Assembly (NCBI GenBank): GCA_905182535.1
Contig: CAJJBZ010000001.1
Location: forward strand, 1 to 64,000
DNA from: an uncultured Planktomarina sp.
Lineage (GTDB): Bacteria > Pseudomonadota > Alphaproteobacteria > Rhodobacterales > Rhodobacteraceae
Direction: 5' to 3'
Length of the DNA: 64,000 nucleotides
Shown here: positions 16,784-27,593 of the stretch, in pieces
Position numbering within the stretch: the first letter of the stretch is position 1
Layout of the letters: the number at the start of each line of letters is the position of its first letter
Notes under the pieces: model-generated
Databases searched by the model: none
What the model saw: only the letters and a program-made list of their open reading frames with translations
Told to the model about the DNA's origin: nothing
Program-made: the position numbers and the translations under genes

Positions 16784-17404
16784 TTATGCCTGCAGCACAA
16801 GCATTCGAGACTTCTTAAGTACCGCTGCTTCATGAGCAGCATTTATAAGGTTGGTAAACCTCTCATCTGCTACCATCTTATCAACACTCTGTCCCCAATG
16901 TGTCATGGAGTTGAACCGATATACCACTCTAAGCATCTCATGGTCGTCTTTCATAATTGGGACACCAATACCTATTTCAACATCTAATTTGTCCATCAGT
17001 TCCTGAAGTTCTGGGGCTAGTTCTAGAGCCATAGTCACAGCGTTGCGAGGTGCGAAGTAATCGCGGTGAATAATGACTGGTTTATTTCCTTTAGGAGCGC
17101 CAAATACCATTCGACCAATCCATGGACCAACTATATCTCCAGCTGGATCGCCTGCTCGCATTTGCATAACCTTTTTATATGCTTCGTCTGCGCCATAGGA
17201 TTGAAATGATTTTGCACCATCTTCAAGGTTGCTGTACCAGTTCTGCAGATCATAACGGCCGGCGCCTTCTCCGGCGACAACTTTGTACAATGCGGATTTC
17301 GCTCCATGTTGACCCATTATGCCTGACAGTGATTTCATACGCTCTTTAAGTACATCTTCTTTACCAGGGTGGGGTGTAACTTCTCTTATAGAAACATAAG
17401 ACAT
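16784..17404 (-). CDS. Protein of unknown function, dimeric alpha+beta barrel-like
   Basis: This 206-residue soluble protein has no family I can name. It appears to contain two related halves, each opening with a beta strand and helix (SIREVTPHPGKEDVLKERMKS and VIIHRDYFAPRNAVTMALEL). This recalls NIPSNAP/EthD-like ferredoxin-fold domains that bind small molecules. GAGGAAT lies five bases before ATG, so the start is secure. It is convergent with pepT and stands alone. The fold assignment is by eye and tentative. Confidence 0.5.
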   Translation of the reverse strand: MSYVSIREVTPHPGKEDVLKERMKSLSGIMGQHGAKSALYKVVAGEGAGRYDLQNWYSNLEDGAKSFQSYGADEAYKKVMQMRAGDPAGDIVGPWIGRMVFGAPKGNKPVIIHRDYFAPRNAVTMALELAPELQELMDKLDVEIGIGVPIMKDDHEMLRVVYRFNSMTHWGQSVDKMVADERFTNLINAAHEAAVLKKSRMLVLQA

Positions 17405-17597
17405 TTTTTATTCCTCTTTTAAATTTTATAGCATGATAATGGAGGTTTAGCTGGATTTAATCTAGTATGGAATTTGAAATGTTTTTTGCACGCCCTTGCC
17501 TGGTAGATCTAGTTTACGCAGTTCACCATTATTACTTGCTTAATTTGGGCTACCCATAGACACCATTTAAAAGATAAAAATCCGGTGGAGCATTTTT

Positions 17598-18257
17598 ATG
17601 AAACTATATCTAATTTTGGCACGTAATCTTTTTTCATTGTTTGATGGTACCGGTATTATGACGCGCAATATGCGTAAACCTTCCACACCAGTGTTTGGTT
17701 GGGTGGCAACGACCTTAATGAAAGCTGGTAATGCAAAAGTTGCCGTTAGTGCGGTTCAAGAGCTTAGGGTTTCTCAGACTGATTGTGTATGCGAAGTGGG
17801 TTCGGGGAATGGGTTAGCCCTTCTTGAGGTAGTGAAACAGACGTCGCAAGCGGTTTATGCGGTAGAGATAAGTGGGATTTTTCGCTCCCAATTGCGCGCC
17901 CTGAATTTGGGTCAAAATGTTTCTATACTTGACCGTGACGCAAGTAACCTGAAAAGCGAAATTGATGATAACTCCATCGATAAGCTACTGGGCGTAAACT
18001 TAGTCTATTTTTTAACACCGTTGAATGTTTATCTAGATGAATTCTTCCGCATTATGAAACCTGGAGGAATGGGCATCTTCGCTTGCAAGTTTGATAAAAT
18101 ACAAAATTTTGATGAAACCGTAGCGCCTAACAAGTCAGAGGCTGATGTCGTGCAAGCCTTACTCCAATCTGGTTTCAAAGCTACTAGTGAATTTATAGAT
18201 CTTGGAGATATTAACTCGCGATACACTGCAATAAAATTTTACAAACCGTTTTTCTAA
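17598..18257 (+). CDS. Class I SAM-dependent methyltransferase
   Basis: This 219-residue protein has the SAM-binding motif I CEVGSGNGLALLEVV near residue 65. Motif II acid AVEIS, a DRDAS strand, and a post-motif LGVNLVYFL follow, then the usual MKPGGMGIFACKF strand. This is the Methyltransf_11/25 type. GGTGGAG before ATG supports the start at 17598. The N-terminus is mildly hydrophobic but too short to call a membrane anchor. No substrate can be inferred; neighbours are unrelated. Confidence 0.75.
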   Translation: MKLYLILARNLFSLFDGTGIMTRNMRKPSTPVFGWVATTLMKAGNAKVAVSAVQELRVSQTDCVCEVGSGNGLALLEVVKQTSQAVYAVEISGIFRSQLRALNLGQNVSILDRDASNLKSEIDDNSIDKLLGVNLVYFLTPLNVYLDEFFRIMKPGGMGIFACKFDKIQNFDETVAPNKSEADVVQALLQSGFKATSEFIDLGDINSRYTAIKFYKPFF

Positions 18258-18546
18258 ATTACGAATAATAAACTTTTGCTTGTTGCAAAATATTCTTTCA
18301 GTTTTCCATCGCCATAGAGTTTCTTCAGCGATGAAGTTACATCGCATTAGTATTAAAATTGCTCTTTACAGGTAAGTCATCTTTTTTGTTAAGATCTCAT
18401 ACATGCCAATACCAATAGGTTTGAAAAATTCCCAAGTAAATTACCAGAGAGTTTCTGACATGCGCACGATTTTAGACCACGTCGCGTATCAACGAAACTT
18501 AGCCAGGGACGCTGTTGTGCTTAGGTTTGGCCCATTGGAGGCTGTT

Positions 18547-19554
18547 ATGAAACACTTCTCGCTTTTGGACCTGTCTCCGATACCGGAAGGCAAGACCGCT
18601 GCCGATGCTCTTAAAAACACTATGGAACTTGCGCAAGCGGCGGAGAGCTTTGGTTTTCATCGTTACTGGCTTGCCGAGCATCACAACATGCCCGGTATAG
18701 CAAGTGCAGCTACAGCAATCGTCATTAGTAATGTAGCAGCTGCAACTAAACATATGCGCATTGGCGCAGGTGGCATAATGTTGCCAAACCACGCACCTTT
18801 GGTGATCGCTGAACAGTTTGGTACTTTAGCCACTCTATACCCAAACCGTATTGATCTTGGCTTAGGTCGGGCCCCGGGTTCTGACATGGCAACAGCACAA
18901 GCTCTAAGGCGGCACATGAAGTCAGCAGATAACTTTCCAAATGACGTAACAGAGTTGCTTAGTTACTTCAGTGATGCTGGATACGACGGATGCGTACAAG
19001 CTATCCCAGGGATGGGAACCAACGTGCCGGTCTGGATTCTTGGGTCCAGTCTTTATGGAGCACAGTTGGCAGCCCATTTTGGTTTACCCTATGCGTTTGC
19101 ATCACAATTTGCACCGGCAATGCTAGAGCAAGCCGTATCTATCTATAGAAGATCCTTCCGACCGTCTGTATATTTAACCAAGCCATATGTTGTAATTGGG
19201 GTGGGGGTTTGTGCTGCAGAAACTGACGAAGAGGCTACTTTTCTTCGGTCATCCCAAATTCTTGCATTTGCCCGTCTAATGTCGGGAAAGCCCGGGAAAC
19301 TTCCTGCACCAAGGGATCAAAATAATCTCGAAGTACCGATGCATATAATGGCACAAGTTGAACAATCGTTATCTTGCTCGGCTACCGGCTCTGCTAAAAC
19401 TATTGAGAAACAGCTTTCTGAGCTCATCAAGACCATTAGCCCTGATGAGCTAATGGTGACTGGGATGATACACGACCACCACGCTAGGGTAAGGTCGTTC
19501 GGCATAGCTTCAGAGGTTCTCTCCGGGTTGTGTGCAAAGCCAGTAGAAACATAG
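18547..19554 (+). CDS. LLM-class flavin-dependent oxidoreductase (MsnO8-type)
   Basis: This luciferase-like monooxygenase of about 335 residues has an N-terminal substrate motif [17 protein letters not shown], the [14 protein letters not shown] signature, and the flavin-binding [15 protein letters not shown] and [13 protein letters not shown]. These are typical of the MsnO8/YhbW branch, which uses FMNH2 or F420-like cofactors. The ATG at 18547 is chosen because TTGGAG lies six bases upstream; the open frame continues 48 codons further without conserved sequence. The substrate is unknown. Confidence 0.8.
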   Translation: MKHFSLLDLSPIPEGKTAADALKNTMELAQAAESFGFHRYWLAEHHNMPGIASAATAIVISNVAAATKHMRIGAGGIMLPNHAPLVIAEQFGTLATLYPNRIDLGLGRAPGSDMATAQALRRHMKSADNFPNDVTELLSYFSDAGYDGCVQAIPGMGTNVPVWILGSSLYGAQLAAHFGLPYAFASQFAPAMLEQAVSIYRRSFRPSVYLTKPYVVIGVGVCAAETDEEATFLRSSQILAFARLMSGKPGKLPAPRDQNNLEVPMHIMAQVEQSLSCSATGSAKTIEKQLSELIKTISPDELMVTGMIHDHHARVRSFGIASEVLSGLCAKPVET

Positions 19555-19634
19555 TCTAAGGTTTGATGCCTTGGGCTTCTGGTCTGCTAAAGTCTTTGAG
19601 TATCCAAAAGTCTGCTCTGGGGGCGATGTCGAGG

Positions 19635-20546
19635 CTATGAAGGTTGAACAGATCTTGCTTGTTTACCCACCCATTCCCGCCAAACCATATAGATGCCAGT
19701 TGCAAAGATTATAGTCGATCCAAACCAGGTCCACGCATCAGGAAACTGACCGAAGACAAACCAGCCATAGATGGTTCCCCAAATCAATAGAGTATAATGC
19801 ACAGGTGCTAAAACTACAGCCTGCGCCAATTCCAACGCCTTAATAACCATGATTTCAGCCAGGGCGGCTAGGGTAGCTAATGCTACAAGCAACAAAATTT
19901 CGTTACCCCAAACTGGACTGCGCCACACAAACGGTAGGGGAATAGATAAAAACAAACTCGCTGTAAGTCCGGTATATGCAACCGTCGTCATTGTGCTGTC
20001 AGAATTACTAAGTATGCGGGACAATATTTGACGACAAGCAAATGCAAACGCGGCCAACACAACCAATAACACAGTAGGCTGAAATACAGTTAAGCCTGGT
20101 CTGATTATGACCAAACACGCTAAAAAACCAATAAAGATTGCAGTCCATCGTCTCCATCCAATTTATTCGCCCAGAACCACTGCCCCTAAAATAGTTACAA
20201 AAAATGGTGCTACGAAACTGACTGCAACTGCATCAGCAATGGGTATCACCGATATTGCAATAATAAATACTAGTGCTGAAATACCTGCCAAAAAGCCTCG
20301 AGAAATTTGTAACCACAAATGATTAGTTTGCAGTATCGCCACACCTTTAAATATTAATATGATAAAAATTCCTAAAAGAAGACCTAGCTGCCTTGACCAT
20401 GCAACTTGGATCGGGTGGAAACTATCAGTTAGAATTTTTGCAATTGCATCCACAGCAGAAAATAGGAACATGCCACAGGCAAAATAAAAGATACCAGTTA
20501 GGTTCTGATTTAGGAGTTGTCCAAGATTAGAACTTAGCTTTGGCAT
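19635..20546 (-). pseudogene. EamA/DMT-family transporter with an in-frame stop
   Basis: This is a ten-helix drug/metabolite exporter whose two EamA halves are separated by an in-frame TAA at 20163-20165. The first half ends FVTILGAVVLGE. The frame continues immediately after the stop with IGWRRWTAIFIGF and a complete second half to YMVWREWVGK. EamA proteins usually have Lys here (GEKIGW), so a single A-to-T change from AAA explains the stop. Unlike the other broken genes in this window this is a substitution, not an indel. GGAG lies eight bases before ATG. It may be a nonfunctional allele or a base error. Confidence 0.7.
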
Positions 20547-20624
20547 TAATTAGGCTCCGGATTAGTACATAAAAGTAACGGTTTTAATAGTTATTCTTAT
20601 TTCAAATCATAAATGTGGTTTCCT

Positions 20625-21432
20625 TCAAATGGGCTTCTGTCTTGTAAACCTGGTACTCTTAAGAGGTGGATTTTCGGGTTTGCCAGCAAAGCATTGAGCA
20701 ATTTCCATCCACTGTGTTGCAACATCACCTCTGATTTCTAGGCTGGTATCTTTGATGTTTCTTACCTGCGTCACAACTTGAGAAAATTCGAGTGCGTAAC
20801 CATTCACTGAATAAGGTGATGCAGGATCATTCCATTCCCAAATTTTACCTGATGGGCTTTCTAGGCTGACATATGGCGCTGGGTGTGGAATTCGTATATT
20901 CCTATTTTTGAAGCTCCACCCAAAGGTTGCCACACCGAGGTGGCAAATATTTTTGATGCGATCATGAGCAGGTCTAATTATTCCCAAAGTATCGAAAACT
21001 TCCTGTCCATGCGCCCATGTTTCCATTTGGCGGGCAGTGATGCTTGACTTTGCACTCATATCTGGCCCGACCCATCTTAACCGTTTTTTTGGATCAGATT
21101 TGGCATAGGCCGCGCTTAATTCATCGCTGTTCTCATTCCACTTTTGGAATAAACGTCTTCCAGACAAATCCTTCAAATACGGGTATTGGCTTTCTAAAAT
21201 AGACATTGCCCTGATCCAAGCGTTCAGAAATCTGAGTATAGAACACGTCGAATTCGTCAGCGCTTTGCAATGTTTTTAGAGCGGCTACATCAAACATGTA
21301 CAGATGCCCGATTACATCATTAATAGTCCAAGATTTGAATAGAGTTGTTTGGGCAAAGATGCTCTCGGGTTGGTTAGCCAAAATATTTGCCAACTCACTA
21401 GCTTCTGCCAAGTAGTCGTGAGCTTGCTGCAT
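20625..21432 (-). CDS. TIGR03084-like/DinB-superfamily metal-binding protein, split by one frameshift
   Basis: The protein begins MQQAHDYLAEASEL after GGAGGG at 21432. It has the DinB-like four-helix pattern with FKSWTINDVIGHLYMFD, where the His is a likely metal ligand. The second frame resumes with LESQYPYLKDLSGRRLFQKW, then ARQMETWAHGQEVFDTLG, whose His is the next ligand. Dropping one T from the coding run at 21196-21199 joins VY to LESQ. The arrangement matches the TIGR03084 family of actinobacterial and proteobacterial proteins, with no established reaction; related proteins include thiol-dependent S-transferases and isomerases. Confidence 0.6.
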
Positions 21433-21760
21433 GATGATACCCTCCAATGAAATGTACGTTAAGTCATTCATTGGTGCTTCGCCGCTCTTGCCCGCATCCA
21501 CGTCATGCCTACTAAGGGTTTGTTGATCGACAGGCTAATTAGAACTGCTGCCAGCGTAGGCTGAAGCACCAGCCTTTGGGCCACAAATTTATTATTTTTT
21601 CCCATTAATTCCTTGCCACACGGCTAGAGCTGAAATTTGAATTAGTGACAACGTTTATCAAATTTTAAAAAACGGTTCTAGCTTAACTTTAATTTTAAAA
21701 CACTATATCAATTTCATATTAAACTCGCAAAGGCTTTTGGTGCTTTTGCATTGGGGCCAT

Positions 21761-22636
21761 ATGTCATCAAATATTCGCGCTATACTAGTTTGCCTGCTTG
21801 CATACATTTGTTTTGATTTGATGAGTGTCCATGTTCGTATTCTTTCTGTAGTCTATTCCCCACAGGAACTATCTGTATATCGCAACGTTCTAGGCGTTTT
21901 ACCATCTATTGTTTTGTTAGCTTACACACGCGAATTAAGTTTTCGCATAGGTGACTATAAAATTAAAAAGTGGAAACTTGCATTTTGCCGCGGTTTATTT
22001 GTTGCCGCAGCGCAGCTGTTATTTTATACAGCACTGGCAAGCGTAGAATTAGCAACTGTTTCAGCACTTGGCCAAACAAACGCTATTTTTATAGTTATGA
22101 TTGCTACTTTAGTCTATGGCGAGAGAGCCGGTATATGGCGGTGGGGATCTGTTATTGTCGGTTTTGTGGGCGTACTATTAATTATACGTCCTGGCTCAGA
22201 GGTCTTCACATGGACTTCAGTCTTTCCAATAGGTGCAGCGTTTTGTTACGCTGCCTCAATCGTCACTTTACGGAGTTTTGATAAGTCAACTTCAAGCGCA
22301 GTGCTGTATTTATATTCATCATGCTCTGCAGCAATTGGCGCAATCCTTTTTGCAGCTGTGACAACAGAATTTACGCCGCTACAATCATACAAGGACGCTG
22401 TCTTAATCTTGAGCATGTCAATATGTGGTGGTTTTGGAGTAGTCTTCCTAATGTATGCTTTTCGGAACGCTCCTGCATCTGTTCTCGCTCCTTTTAGTTA
22501 TTTTGGTATCATCACAGCGCTTGCGTTCGGTTGGTTCATATTTGGAGAACTGCCTATTGATACATTATTCCCAGGTATTATTTTCATTATAGTTTCTGGA
22601 TTTACAATTCTTTGGCGAGAAAAGGTTTCGAAATAA
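21761..22636 (+). CDS. EamA/DMT-family transporter
   Basis: This is an inner-membrane exporter of about 291 residues with ten predicted helices in two EamA repeats. The first repeat holds FDLMSVHVRILS and ALGQTNAIFIVM followed by YGERAGIWRWGSVIVGFVGVLLIIRP. The second ends APFSYFGIITALAFGWFIFGELP. The ATG at 21761 is preferred to a TTG 24 bases earlier. It diverges from the DinB-like gene. The substrate is unknown; the family exports amino acids, purines and metabolites. Confidence 0.8.
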   Translation: MSSNIRAILVCLLAYICFDLMSVHVRILSVVYSPQELSVYRNVLGVLPSIVLLAYTRELSFRIGDYKIKKWKLAFCRGLFVAAAQLLFYTALASVELATVSALGQTNAIFIVMIATLVYGERAGIWRWGSVIVGFVGVLLIIRPGSEVFTWTSVFPIGAAFCYAASIVTLRSFDKSTSSAVLYLYSSCSAAIGAILFAAVTTEFTPLQSYKDAVLILSMSICGGFGVVFLMYAFRNAPASVLAPFSYFGIITALAFGWFIFGELPIDTLFPGIIFIIVSGFTILWREKVSK

Positions 22637-22657
22637 ATAATAATTGAGATTATCAGG

Positions 22658-25600
22658 TTAGTTTGGTTTCCTTTTTATTGCCGATCGAAGCTTGTTCAAA
22701 TCAGTTTTAATTTCAGACTCTAGGATATTTAATCTTTTTGAAACGCTTTGAGATTGTTGTGTCAATTTATCCTGTAAAATATTATTTTTCATCTCAAAAC
22801 CTAATGTTGCTTTAGCAATTTTATTACGTATATCAAAACTGAAGGCAGTGACTTTATCAGTATTTTGTTTGATTTTCATATCGATTGCATTTTTTTCAAA
22901 TGTGAAATCCTCTTTAATAGAACCGTAGAAATCTTCAAACTTTTCAAAGCTTTCTACCAACCCTAGCTCCAAATCTCTTTTTACAACTTCTAAAGCTTTA
23001 GAGGAACTTAAGATGCTGTCACTTACAACATCATCTAACTGTTTCAATTTGCTCATGTTCCTTAAAGCTGCCCTCAAGTTTTTGCGTCAAAGACGCCTCT
23101 AAAGCATTATTTTTGTTCTCAAGATCAAGAGCCGCTTCAGACATCAAATTCTGTGTATCAGAGCGCACTGCAGTTATTTTATCATTACTTTGCTTTATTT
23201 GTGTATCGATCTCATCCTTTGCAGTGGTGAAGTTGTCGATAAAGGAGCTGAAATATTTTCTATTAGCGCTGTTAGATTCTTCCAATTTATCAGAGTTTTC
23301 TGCTAGTCCAGCTGTTAAGTTTTTTCTTAGCTCTTCTGTTGCATTGGATGAGCTTGATATGCCGTCGGCCAAAATTCCTTCTAGCTCATTAAGTTTGTTT
23401 TGATGTTCCTTAAAGCTGCCCTCAAGTTTTTGCGTCAAAGACGCCTCTAAAGCATTATTTTTGTTCTCAAGATCAAGAGCCGCTTCAGACATCAAATTCT
23501 GTGTATCAGAGCGCACTGCAGTTATTTTATCATTACTTTGCTTTATTTGTGTATCGATCTCATCCTTTGCAGTGGTGAAGTTGTCGATAAAGGAGCTGAA
23601 ATATTTTCTATTAGCGCTGTTAGATTCTTCCAATTTATCAGAGTTTTCTGCTAGTCCAGCTGTTAAGTTTTTTCTTAGCTCTTCTGTTGCATTGGATGAG
23701 CTTGATATGCCGTCGGCCAAAATTCCTTCTAGCTCATTAAGTTTGTTTTGATGTTCCTTAAAGCTGCCCTCAAGTTTTTGCGTCAAAGACGCCTCTAAAG
23801 CATTATTTTTGTTCTCAAGATCAAGAGCCGCTTCAGACATCAAATTCTGTGTATCAGAGCGCACTGCAGTTATTTTATCATTACTTTGCTTTATTTGTGT
23901 ATCGATCTCATCCTTTGCAGTGGTGAAGTTGTCGATAAAGGAGCTGAAATATTTTCTATTAGCGCTGTTAGATTCTTCCAATTTATCAGAGTTTTCTGCT
24001 AGTCCAGCTGTTAAGTTTTTTCTTAGCTCTTCTGTTGCATTGGATGAGCTTGATATGCCGTCGGCCAAAATTCCTTCTAGCTCATTAAGTTTGTTTTGAT
24101 GTTCCTTAAAGCTGCCCTCAAGTTTTTGCGTCAAAGACGCCTCTAAAGCATTATTTTTGTTCTCAAGATCAAGAGCCGCTTCAGACATCAAATTCTGTGT
24201 ATCAGAGCGCACTGCAGTTATTTTATCATTACTTTGCTTTATTTGTGTATCGATCTCATCCTTTGCAGTGGTGAAGTTGTCGATAAAGGAGCTGAAATAT
24301 TTTCTATTAGCGCTGTTAGATTCTTCCAATTTATCAGAGTTTTCTGCTAGTCCAGCTGTTAAGTTTTTTCTTAGCTCTTCTGTTGCATTGGATGAGCTTG
24401 ATATGCCGTCGGCCAAAATTCCTTCTAGCTCATTAAGTTTGTTTTGATGTTCCTTAAAGCTGCCCTCAAGTTTTTGCGTCAAAGACGCCTCTAAAGCATT
24501 ATTTTTGTTCTCAAGATCAAGAGCCGCTTCAGACATCAAATTCTGTGTATCAGAGCGCACTGCAGTTATTTTATCATTACTTTGCTTTATTTGTGTATCG
24601 ATCTCATCCTTTGCAGTGGTGAAGTTGTCGATAAAGGAGCTGAAATATTTTCTATTAGCGCTGTTAGATTCTTCCAATTTATCAGAGTTTTCTGCTAGTC
24701 CAGCTGTTAAGTTTTTTCTTAGCTCTTCTGTTGCATTGGATGAGCTTGATATGCCGTCGGCCAAAATTCCTTCTAGCTCATTAAGTTTGTTTTGATGTTC
24801 CTTAAAGCTGCCCTCAAGTTTTTGCGTCAAAGACGCCTCTAAAGCATTATTTTTGTTCTCAAGATCAAGAGCCGCTTCAGACATCAAATTCTGTGTATCA
24901 GAGCGCACTGCAGTTATTTTATCATTACTTTGCTTTATTTGTGTATCGATCTCATCCTTTGCAGTGGTGAAGTTGTCGATAAAGGAGCTGAAATATTTTC
25001 TATTAGCGCTGTTAGATTCTTCCAATTTATCAGAGTTTTCTGCTAGTCCAGCTGTTAAGTTTTTTCTTAGCTCTTCTGTTGCATTGGATGAGCTTGATAT
25101 GCCGTCGGCCAAAATTCCTTCTAGCTCATTAAGTTTGTTTTGATGTTCCTTAAAGCTGCCCTCAAGTTTTTGCGTCAAAGACGCCTCTAAAGCATTATTT
25201 TTGTTCTCAAGATCAAGAGCCGCTTCAGACATCAAATTCTGTGTATCAGAGCGCACTGCAGTTATTTTATCATTACTTTGCTTTATTTGTGTATCGATCT
25301 CATCCTTTGCAGTGGTGAAGTTGTCGATAAAGGAGCTGAAATATTTTCTATTAGCGCTGTTAGATTCTTCCAATTTATCAGAGTTTTCTGCTAGTCCAGC
25401 TGTTAAGTTTTTTCTTAGCTCTTCTGTTGCATTGGATGAGCTTGATATGCCGTCGGCCAAAATTCCTTCTAGCTCATTAAGTTTGTTTTGATGTTCCTTA
25501 AAGCTGCCCTCAAGTTTTTGCGTCAAAGACGCCTCTAAAGCATTATTTTTGTTCTCAAGATCAAGAGCCGCTTCAGACATCAAATTCTGTGTATCAGAGC

Positions 25601-26312
25601 GCACTGCAGTTATTTTATCATTACTTTGCTTTATTTGTGTATCGATCTCATCCTTTGCAGTGGTGAAGTTGTCGATAAAGGAGCTGAAATATTTTCTATT
25701 AGCGCTGTTAGATTCTTCCAATTTATCAGAGTTTTCTGCTAGTCCAGCTGTTAAGTTTTTTCTTAGCTCTTCTGTTGCATTGGATGAGCTTGATATGCCG
25801 TCGGCCAAAATTCCTTCTAGCTCTGTCTTCAGCTCATCTAAATCATTTATACCCCTAAACCTTCCTCGTAGATCTTCGACTGCCCTATTTAGCGAGCGGC
25901 TTTGCTGGATCATTCTCTGAGATATTATATCACCAATTTCATTGTCTAATTGCTCCCGAACTGTCGAGCCCTTCTTAATATCAGGTATATCGGCTGCAAA
26001 ACTATTTAAACTCCCAGTTATTTTTACATCTAAGGCTTCAAAATAATCCTTAATGTCATCATTCAATTGGTTTTTAAAACTTATAAAGTCTTCTGTTTTT
26101 ATAAAGTCTTCTGTTTTTATACGATCTGATTGGAATTCTTTAACTACTAAGTCTTCTGTTTTTAGGGTCAATGGCTCTAATTTTGATGGATGCGTGTCTT
26201 GCTCAAAAGCAACATCCTTGGTGTCGTCTACCAGTATTTTTTCGACTGGCTCATTAAAAACGCGGTTTCGAATCTCTTTAATGCGAGCTTTTGTACTTTT
26301 TGAATTAGCCAT
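22658..26312 (-). CDS. Giant coiled-coil protein with eight near-identical 116-residue repeats, frameshifted near its C-terminus
   Basis: The likely start MANSKSTKARIKEIRN is at 26312, just after AAAGAG; an open frame extends 14 codons further. A charged N-terminal part contains three short KTED units. Eight copies of a 116-residue helical unit follow (LEGILADGISSSSNATEELR to GSFKEHQNKLNE), then a diverged ninth copy and a C-terminus ending KRKPN. The unit is rich in Ser, Asn, Lys and Glu, lacks Cys and Pro, and looks like long amphipathic coiled coil. No signal peptide or membrane helix is seen. The frame breaks near 23052, where comparison with other copies suggests two missing bases. No family is recognised; a filament, polarity or cell-surface scaffold role is possible. 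Confidence 0.7.
23055..25823. repeat. Tandem array: eight copies of a 348-bp unit, identical as far as can be read
   Basis: The unit begins at 23055, 23403, 23751, 24099, 24447, 24795, 25143 and 25491 on the plus strand; the last copy is about 15 bases short at the array edge. Compared lines show no base differences between copies. The period is exactly 116 codons, so copy-number changes keep the reading frame. The array lies wholly inside the coiled-coil gene. Such uniformity implies recent expansion or continual homogenisation by recombination. True copy number could differ, since assemblers often miscount such arrays. Confidence 0.95.
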
Positions 26313-26682
26313 TATTTTCTCTTTATTTTTGTCAGTTTTAAGAGCAAAAATCATGCCATCATCTGTGACTACCGCGGTGTTTTAAATGTAAAAATCAAAG
26401 CTCAATAATAGACTTCAAAATTTAGTATCTACTCAAGATAGTTATAATTAAAAGTCTCTATTTTTTATTTTTAATTGGTCGATGCAAGCGCAACGCTTTA
26501 TTAGTGTTCTATTTCCGCTAACCCATCGGATGTGTCCCTTGCATGTGATTAAATCCGTAGTGGGCGAGGTTGATAATTGAACTTTCTATATATCGTATGG
26601 AGCTAGGTGGCTCTCCTGCCAAGCCTTTGCAGGGGTAATGCAGCAGTGCTACGTAAGCTGACTTTAGCAACCAGAAGTCGGT
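26313..26682. other. AT-rich intergenic region upstream of the repeat-protein gene
   Basis: About 370 bases lie before the repeat protein start. The stretch is AT-rich near 26400-26480 and otherwise featureless. It should contain the promoter for the repeat protein. No RNA gene or terminator was recognised. Confidence 0.5.
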
Positions 26683-26886
26683 CTACAATACTTCAAGTCT
26701 CTGAGCCAATTGATCGCGTGTCGACGTAAATGCGGGAGTGTTGCCCATGAACCTTTGTAGTTCATCATTTTGGCGAATTGCCAACAGCTCCTGCTGGCTC
26801 AGCCCATATGGGGCGTCTTCAAGGCGCTTGCGCAAAACCAAGTCATTCCAAATTGCTATAATAGTATTTTTATCAGCATCAGTCAT
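26683..26886 (-). CDS. Small hypothetical protein, 67 residues
   Basis: This is a short, charged, soluble protein starting MTDADKNTIIAIWNDLVLRK, with two predicted helices and no Cys or membrane segment. No family is recognised. The ribosome site is poor. It lies between trmL and the repeat-protein gene on the same strand, with 250-base gaps. Codon use looks coding, but with one short open frame support is modest. Confidence 0.4.
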   Translation of the reverse strand: MTDADKNTIIAIWNDLVLRKRLEDAPYGLSQQELLAIRQNDELQRFMGNTPAFTSTRDQLAQRLEVL

Positions 26887-27134
26887 AGTTTATTAAACGA
26901 CAATTATCGAAATTGTTTAGAAACTTTTACCATCTTGCCGTAGTGAGGGGGCTGTTAAACATAATCTCTTGAAGCGTCAGTGAGGCAACATATACGGAAA
27001 TCCTCTTAATGCTGGTGCTGTTTGAATGAGTGGTCACTGAGTCCATGGCTTTGTTAAGTGAGCATTCCCACCTTAAACACGCTTCAAAGCCCAATAGCTG
27101 AGTTCTTGAGTAAATTGGGATTTAGTAACTTGGT

Positions 27135-27593
27135 TTAACCGCCCAGTTGAGTTCGCATTGCCTGATAAGCGACTGCCGTAGCAGCGTTTGCTAAGTTAAG
27201 TGATTTCACCAGAGGACTCAGTATAGGCACATTAAATGTTCTATTATCCATGCCATCTAATATATTGATTGGGAGGCCTTTTGATTCACACCCAAAAATT
27301 AAATAACTATCCTGCCGATAGTTGGGTGTATAAAAACTCTTGGCACCATATTCTTCAAAAAAGTATAAACTTTCAAGTGATGGCTTGCGGTCAACTAAAA
27401 AGCTGTTCCAGTTATCATATTGACTGAGCTGAACATACTTCCAGTAGCGTGCTCCGGCACGCTTTACAGTCGTCTCGTCTATGGAGAATCCGTAAGGTTT
27501 TATGAGGATGAGCTCTAAATCTAATGCTACACAAGTTCTCCCTATAGCACCGGTGTTGTGTGGAATTTCAGGCGTCACCAATACTATTTTCAT
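27135..27593 (-). CDS. trmL: tRNA (cytidine/uridine(34)-2'-O)-methyltransferase TrmL
   Basis: This is a SPOUT-fold methyltransferase of about 152 residues that methylates the ribose of the wobble base in leucine tRNAs using SAM. Motif 1 is PEIPHNTGAIGRTC, motif 2 IFGCESKGLP and motif 3 VPILSPLVKSLNLANAATAVAYQ-like, which forms the trefoil knot. The start at 27593 (MKIVLVTPEIP) fits the family; upstream ATG codons would add 9-13 unconserved residues. The gene stands alone. Confidence 0.9.
   Translation of the reverse strand: MKIVLVTPEIPHNTGAIGRTCVALDLELILIKPYGFSIDETTVKRAGARYWKYVQLSQYDNWNSFLVDRKPSLESLYFFEEYGAKSFYTPNYRQDSYLIFGCESKGLPINILDGMDNRTFNVPILSPLVKSLNLANAATAVAYQAMRTQLGG

Noticed and set aside
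20163-20165. Stop codon reassignment or readthrough in the EamA gene
   Set aside because: TAA ends many other genes in the window normally; a single base change explains the case better.
23055-25823. CRISPR-like or intergenic satellite array
   Set aside because: The 348-bp units are contiguous without spacers and lie wholly in frame inside a coding gene, so this is a protein repeat.
23113-25920. Eight plus-strand open frames of 96-123 codons across the tandem array
   Set aside because: They are the antisense of the same repeated coding unit and repeat exactly with it; no ribosome sites are independent of the array.
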